A DNA stretch of 41,964 nucleotides, from positions 1 through 41,964 of the forward strand of contig JAFVOR010000075.1 of the NCBI GenBank assembly GCA_017505725.1, written 5' to 3'. The position numbers were made by a program, and so were the translations under genes. The notes beneath the pieces are model-generated. The model searched no databases, was not told the origin of the DNA, and was given only the letters and a program-made list of their open reading frames with translations. Below are positions 40,787 to 41,964 of the stretch, one piece after another (position 1 is the first letter of the stretch; each line of letters opens with the position of its first letter). The DNA is from Alistipes sp. (GTDB lineage: Bacteria; Bacteroidota; Bacteroidia; Bacteroidales; Rikenellaceae).

Positions 40787-41964
40787 TCTCCGCTGATTGT
40801 TGCACCGGAGATGTATGCGCCGGTATCAGCATCCTTGACGTAAACTGTAATACTGCCGGTGGTGGGAGTCGGTGTAAGGTAGATCGTTACGGAGTTGGAT
40901 GTATTGCTTGTGCTGATAGATACTGATCCGCTGCCGGAACCATAACCGCTCTTGGATGCGGTAAAGCTATAGCTTCCGAAGGACAAACCGCTGAACGTCT
41001 TATATCCCGAGCTGTTCGTGGTACCGGAATATCCGCCGCCGCTTACAGTTGCGCCGGAAATGGAAGCGCCGGTATTGGCGTCTCTTACATAGACTGTAAT
41101 GCTGCCGGTTGTCGGGATGCTGACTTCGGGTGTCAGATAAATGTACACGGTTTTCGAGGTACTGGATGTTGTGATTGTTGTAGATCCGCTGCCGGAACTG
41201 TAACCGGATTTACTTGCTGTGAAGTAGTAACTTCCCGTACTGAGTCCGGAGTAAGATGTGTATCCGTAATAGTTGGTGTATTGGGTTGTACCTGCACCGC
41301 TTACTGTGGCACTGCTGATGGCAGAACCGGTATTTGCATCATACACATACACCGTGATGGAGCCGTAGACGGGATCATCTTCCTCCTCCACCGTTGTGAT
41401 TGGTGTCAGATAGATTGTGATACTGGGAGAAGTATTACTGCTGGAGATAGTCGCTGTTCCGGAATTACTGTAGTATCCGGATTTGGATGCGCTGAAGGTA
41501 TGCGAACCATAATCCAGTCCGCTGAAGGAAACATAGCCCGAACCGTTGGTATATCCGCCGTAACCGCCGCCACTGACATAGGCACTGGAGAGCAGCGCAT
41601 ATGTGCTGGCATCACGGACATAGACGGTAATGCTGCCGGTTACAGGGTAATCATCATCCTGACCACCTGCAGGTGCTTCTTTAGTCAAATAGATTGTTAC
41701 AGTAGTGGTAGGAGAAGATGATGTGATCGTTCCTGTACCGGTACCGCTGTTGTATCCACTCTTGGATGCGGTAAAGGTGTGGGTGCCGAGTGAAATATTC
41801 GAAAACTTTACAGAACCGGCACTGCCAGTTGTACCGGATTTGCCGGCACCCGATACAGTTGCACCTGAAAGCAGCGCATTGGTTTCCGCATCTCTGACAT
41901 AGACTGTAATCGTACCCGTAGTCACTTCCGCTTCTTTCGGGTGACAGTAGAATGTTACCGTCAG
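40666..41964 (-). CDS. Partial protein of carboxypeptidase-regulatory-like tandem repeats
   Basis: The frame is open past the right edge of the window, so the true start is missing. It encodes about 83-residue repeats, each beginning GSITVYVRDAxTG and containing SGATVSGGG, FTASKSGY and a closing VTIYLT strand. Four complete copies, the end of one before them and the beginning of one after can be seen. Such beta-sandwich repeats occur in large surface proteins. The fifth visible repeat breaks off after GATISG and is replaced by a tail (LAPSDKKLGCGEAADS to FAERK) encoded by the direct-repeat segment. Serine is mostly TCC, AGT or AGC here, whereas the rest of the window prefers TCG. The gene is probably foreign and truncated. 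Confidence 0.7.
   Translation of the reverse strand: MTVTFYCHPKEAEVTTGTITVYVRDAETNALLSGATVSGAGKSGTTGSAGSVKFSNISLGTHTFTASKSGYNSGTGTGTITSSSPTTTVTIYLTKEAPAGGQDDDYPVTGSITVYVRDASTYALLSSAYVSGGGYGGYTNGSGYVSFSGLDYGSHTFSASKSGYYSNSGTATISSSNTSPSITIYLTPITTVEEEDDPVYGSITVYVYDANTGSAISSATVSGAGTTQYTNYYGYTSYSGLSTGSYYFTASKSGYSSGSGSTTITTSSTSKTVYIYLTPEVSIPTTGSITVYVRDANTGASISGATVSGGGYSGTTNSSGYKTFSGLSFGSYSFTASKSGYGSGSGSVSISTSNTSNSVTIYLTPTPTTGSITVYVKDADTGAYISGATISGDAPHLAPSDKKLGCGEAADSLFCLAQNFLTQNDFSFAERK

Overview
The window looks like a chromosomal segment of a gut Bacteroidales bacterium, most likely Alistipes or a close Rikenellaceae relative. The evidence is the type V (Bacteroidetes) fimbrillin operon, SPII lipoproteins with the matching exported enzymes, several TAnnTTTG -7 boxes (one, before dnaB, with a TTTG -33 box 20 bases away), weak Shine-Dalgarno sites, a DUF4837 lipoprotein, a Bacteroidetes-type OMP_b-brl_3 barrel and heavy use of TCG for serine. 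The genus is inference. No rRNA, tRNA, CRISPR array or intact insertion sequence was seen.

Layout. 317-10367 (+) is a fimbrial operon: a highly codon-biased fimbrillin, then after a hairpin two smaller fimbrillin-like lipoproteins and two very large multi-module lipoproteins that are good candidates for pilus cap or tip proteins. The first of these two is broken by a one-base frameshift near 6214. 10639-13468 (-) holds efp, a glycerophosphodiesterase and a DUF4837 lipoprotein. 13572-15336 (+) holds a polysaccharide deacetylase, ubiX and a YiiX-like papain-fold lipoprotein. 15341-27542 (-) is a long run: yifB, two tandem fimbrillin-phosphoesterase fusions, dnaB with its own promoter, comF overlapping priA, and a PHP-domain phosphoesterase. 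27842-32927 (-) is a tight group of polA, queD, an Lrp/AsnC regulator and kbl. 33106-35547 (-) is an outer-membrane beta-barrel protein. 36123-40171 holds a secreted GH43 enzyme (+), a GH20 hexosaminidase (-) and a PAP2 phosphatase (-), which suggest glycan foraging and envelope lipid turnover.

The most interesting non-coding signal is a family of structured repeats. A 204-base element with long terminal inverted repeats begins at the stop codon of the last fimbrial gene (10366-10569), and two tandem relatives begin at the stop codon of polA (27588-27845). They share internal motifs, but their terminal arms differ in sequence while staying self-complementary, and internal stems show paired changes. 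A shorter relative lies before the fimbrial operon (26-103) in opposite orientation.

From about 40.38 kb to the end the sequence changes character: foreign-looking short repeats, strong hairpins and a partial protein of about 83-residue carboxypeptidase-regulatory-like repeats with different codon use. This is either an acquired segment or, at least as likely, a chimeric join in the assembly.
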